A stretch of 64,000 bases of DNA from Flavobacterium sp. W4I14. GTDB taxonomy: Bacteria; Bacteroidota; Bacteroidia; Sphingobacteriales; Sphingobacteriaceae. The first letter of the stretch is position 1. The number at the start of each line of letters is the position of its first letter. This document shows positions 63,065 to 64,000 of the stretch, piece by piece. Below the pieces are notes generated by a model that worked only from the letters and a program-made list of their open reading frames with translations, did no database searches and was not told the DNA's origin. Where the stretch lies: positions 4,340,001 to 4,404,000 of the forward strand of contig JAUSZU010000001.1 of NCBI GenBank assembly GCA_030817875.1, written 5' to 3'. A program made the translations under genes and the position numbers.

Positions 63065-64000
63065 ATGAATGAGTTTACGCTGGGCATAGAAGAAGAATAT
63101 ATGGTAATTGATCCCGTTACCAGAGAGCTTACTTCGCACGATCAAAAAATTGTAGAAGCCGCACAAAAAATTCACAAAGACCAGGTTAAGGCAGAAATGC
63201 ACCAGGCTGTGGTAGAAGTTGGAACGGGCATTTGTAAAACGACCACTGAAGCACGTAAAGAAATTTCCCAACTGCGTTATACCGTTTCGCAACTTGCCGG
63301 AGAGCAAGGCTTAAGGATTGGAGCCGCTGGCACTCACCCCTTCTCGCACTGGGAAAAACAGTTAATTACAGAACATCCACGCTATAATGAGATTGTGAAC
63401 GAATTGCAGGAAGCTGCACGATCTAACCTCATTTTTGGACTGCACGTACACGTAGGTTTTCAATCGCGCGAACTGGCCATTCATATTGCCAACCAGGTGA
63501 GGTATTTCTTGCCACACGTTTTTGCTTTATCAACCAATTCGCCTTTCTGGGAATCGCGGAACACGGGTTACAAATCTTTCCGTACAAAAATTTTCGACAA
63601 ATTTCCGCGTACAGGTATTCCCGATATTTTTAATAGCATCGAGGATTACGATAATTATGTAAAACTGCTCATCAAAACCAATTGCATGGATAATGCGAAG
63701 AAAATTTGGTGGGATATCCGTGTGCATCCGTTTTTCGACACCGTTGAGTTCCGCATTTGCGATTGCCCGATGCTGATTGATGAAACGATGGCTTTTACCG
63801 CATTATTTCAGACTTTGTGCGCCAAACTGTACAAACTGCGTTTGCAGAACATGGAATTTATCAGCTATTCGAGAGCGCTAATTAACGAAAATAAATGGCG
63901 TGCCGCCCGTTATGGAATTGATGGAAACCTAATCGATTTCGGGAAAGAAATGGAAGTGAACTGCCGCAACCTTATTTTAGAATTATTGGATTTTGTAGAT
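63065..64000 (+). CDS. Carboxylate-amine ligase, GCS2/YbdK family (partial at window end)
   Basis: The gene runs off the window; 312 codons are visible of a usual 360-380. It starts NEFTLGIEEEYMVIDPVTRE, the typical N-terminus of the glutamate-cysteine ligase 2 (YbdK) family. It continues with EVGTGICKTTTEARKEI, NLIFGLHVHVGF and VEFRICDCPMLIDETMAF. YbdK-like enzymes form amide bonds from amino acids; the natural substrate here need not be glutamate and cysteine. It follows the ATP-grasp gene directly. No stop occurs before base 64000. Confidence 0.93.
   Translation, partial: MNEFTLGIEEEYMVIDPVTRELTSHDQKIVEAAQKIHKDQVKAEMHQAVVEVGTGICKTTTEARKEISQLRYTVSQLAGEQGLRIGAAGTHPFSHWEKQLITEHPRYNEIVNELQEAARSNLIFGLHVHVGFQSRELAIHIANQVRYFLPHVFALSTNSPFWESRNTGYKSFRTKIFDKFPRTGIPDIFNSIEDYDNYVKLLIKTNCMDNAKKIWWDIRVHPFFDTVEFRICDCPMLIDETMAFTALFQTLCAKLYKLRLQNMEFISYSRALINENKWRAARYGIDGNLIDFGKEMEVNCRNLILELLDFVD

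Overview
The window is an AT-rich chromosomal segment from a member of the Bacteroidota, most likely Sphingobacteriaceae and probably Pedobacter or a close relative. The evidence is a GldB lipoprotein gene beside nadE, a SecA of over 1,100 residues, DUF2027-Smr, DUF4251 and PorT-like barrel proteins, and near absence of Shine-Dalgarno sequences. Several -7 boxes fit the Bacteroidota consensus TAnnTTTG. The taxon is inferred from gene content, not from a marker search. I saw no rRNA, tRNA, CRISPR array, prophage or intact insertion sequence.

Region by region. 1-8 kb: two unrelated zinc metalloprotease lipoproteins, OsmC, NAD synthetase, GldB, a patatin and two barrel proteins. 8-18 kb: ComB, GcvT, a glycosyltransferase, RNase HII, a TfoX-like protein, small secreted proteins, glutaminyl cyclase, YraN and DNA primase; the primase reading frame is interrupted. 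18-30 kb: secreted hydrolases, an M20 amidohydrolase, a SPOR protein, SecA, a pirin-like pair, DUF2027-Smr and RsgA. 30-44 kb: fumarase, small lipoproteins, S1/P1 nuclease, a protein tyrosine phosphatase, a ThuA-like protein, a CREST-family membrane hydrolase, alpha-L-fucosidase, rhomboid, a methyltransferase and a tricorn-like S41 protease. 44-54 kb: two glycosyltransferases with a coiled-coil partner, a DJ-1/PfpI protein, an uncharacterised kinase-like protein, a lone PD-(D/E)XK nuclease candidate and two tandem LpxL-like acyltransferases, one with a frameshift. 54-64 kb: TypA, DUF4180, a VOC protein, a DUF2459 protein, an MBOAT/SGNH pair for O-acylation, and a cluster of two esterases, an ATP-grasp ligase and a GCS2 carboxylate-amine ligase that runs off the end.

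Most of the window is ordinary housekeeping and envelope biology. The best candidates for something undescribed are: the esterase / ATP-grasp / carboxylate-amine ligase cluster (60.1-64.0 kb), where the ATP-grasp protein carries a histone-H1-like tail; a predicted minus-strand small RNA between typA and an acyltransferase gene (about 53.65-53.76 kb), with a 15-bp closing helix whose two non-Watson-Crick positions are G-U only in the minus-strand RNA; a kinase-fold protein at 47.9-48.9 kb; a solitary AT-rich PD-(D/E)XK protein at 50.5-51.3 kb; and a ceramidase-like membrane protein at 36 kb in a group known to make sphingolipids. Intergenic spaces hold at least four families of palindromic repeats. 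Two genes (dnaG and one acyltransferase) are broken by a single extra base in the same GCGCGG context, and a third (a glycosyltransferase) may be broken at an A7 run. Some of these may be sequencing errors.
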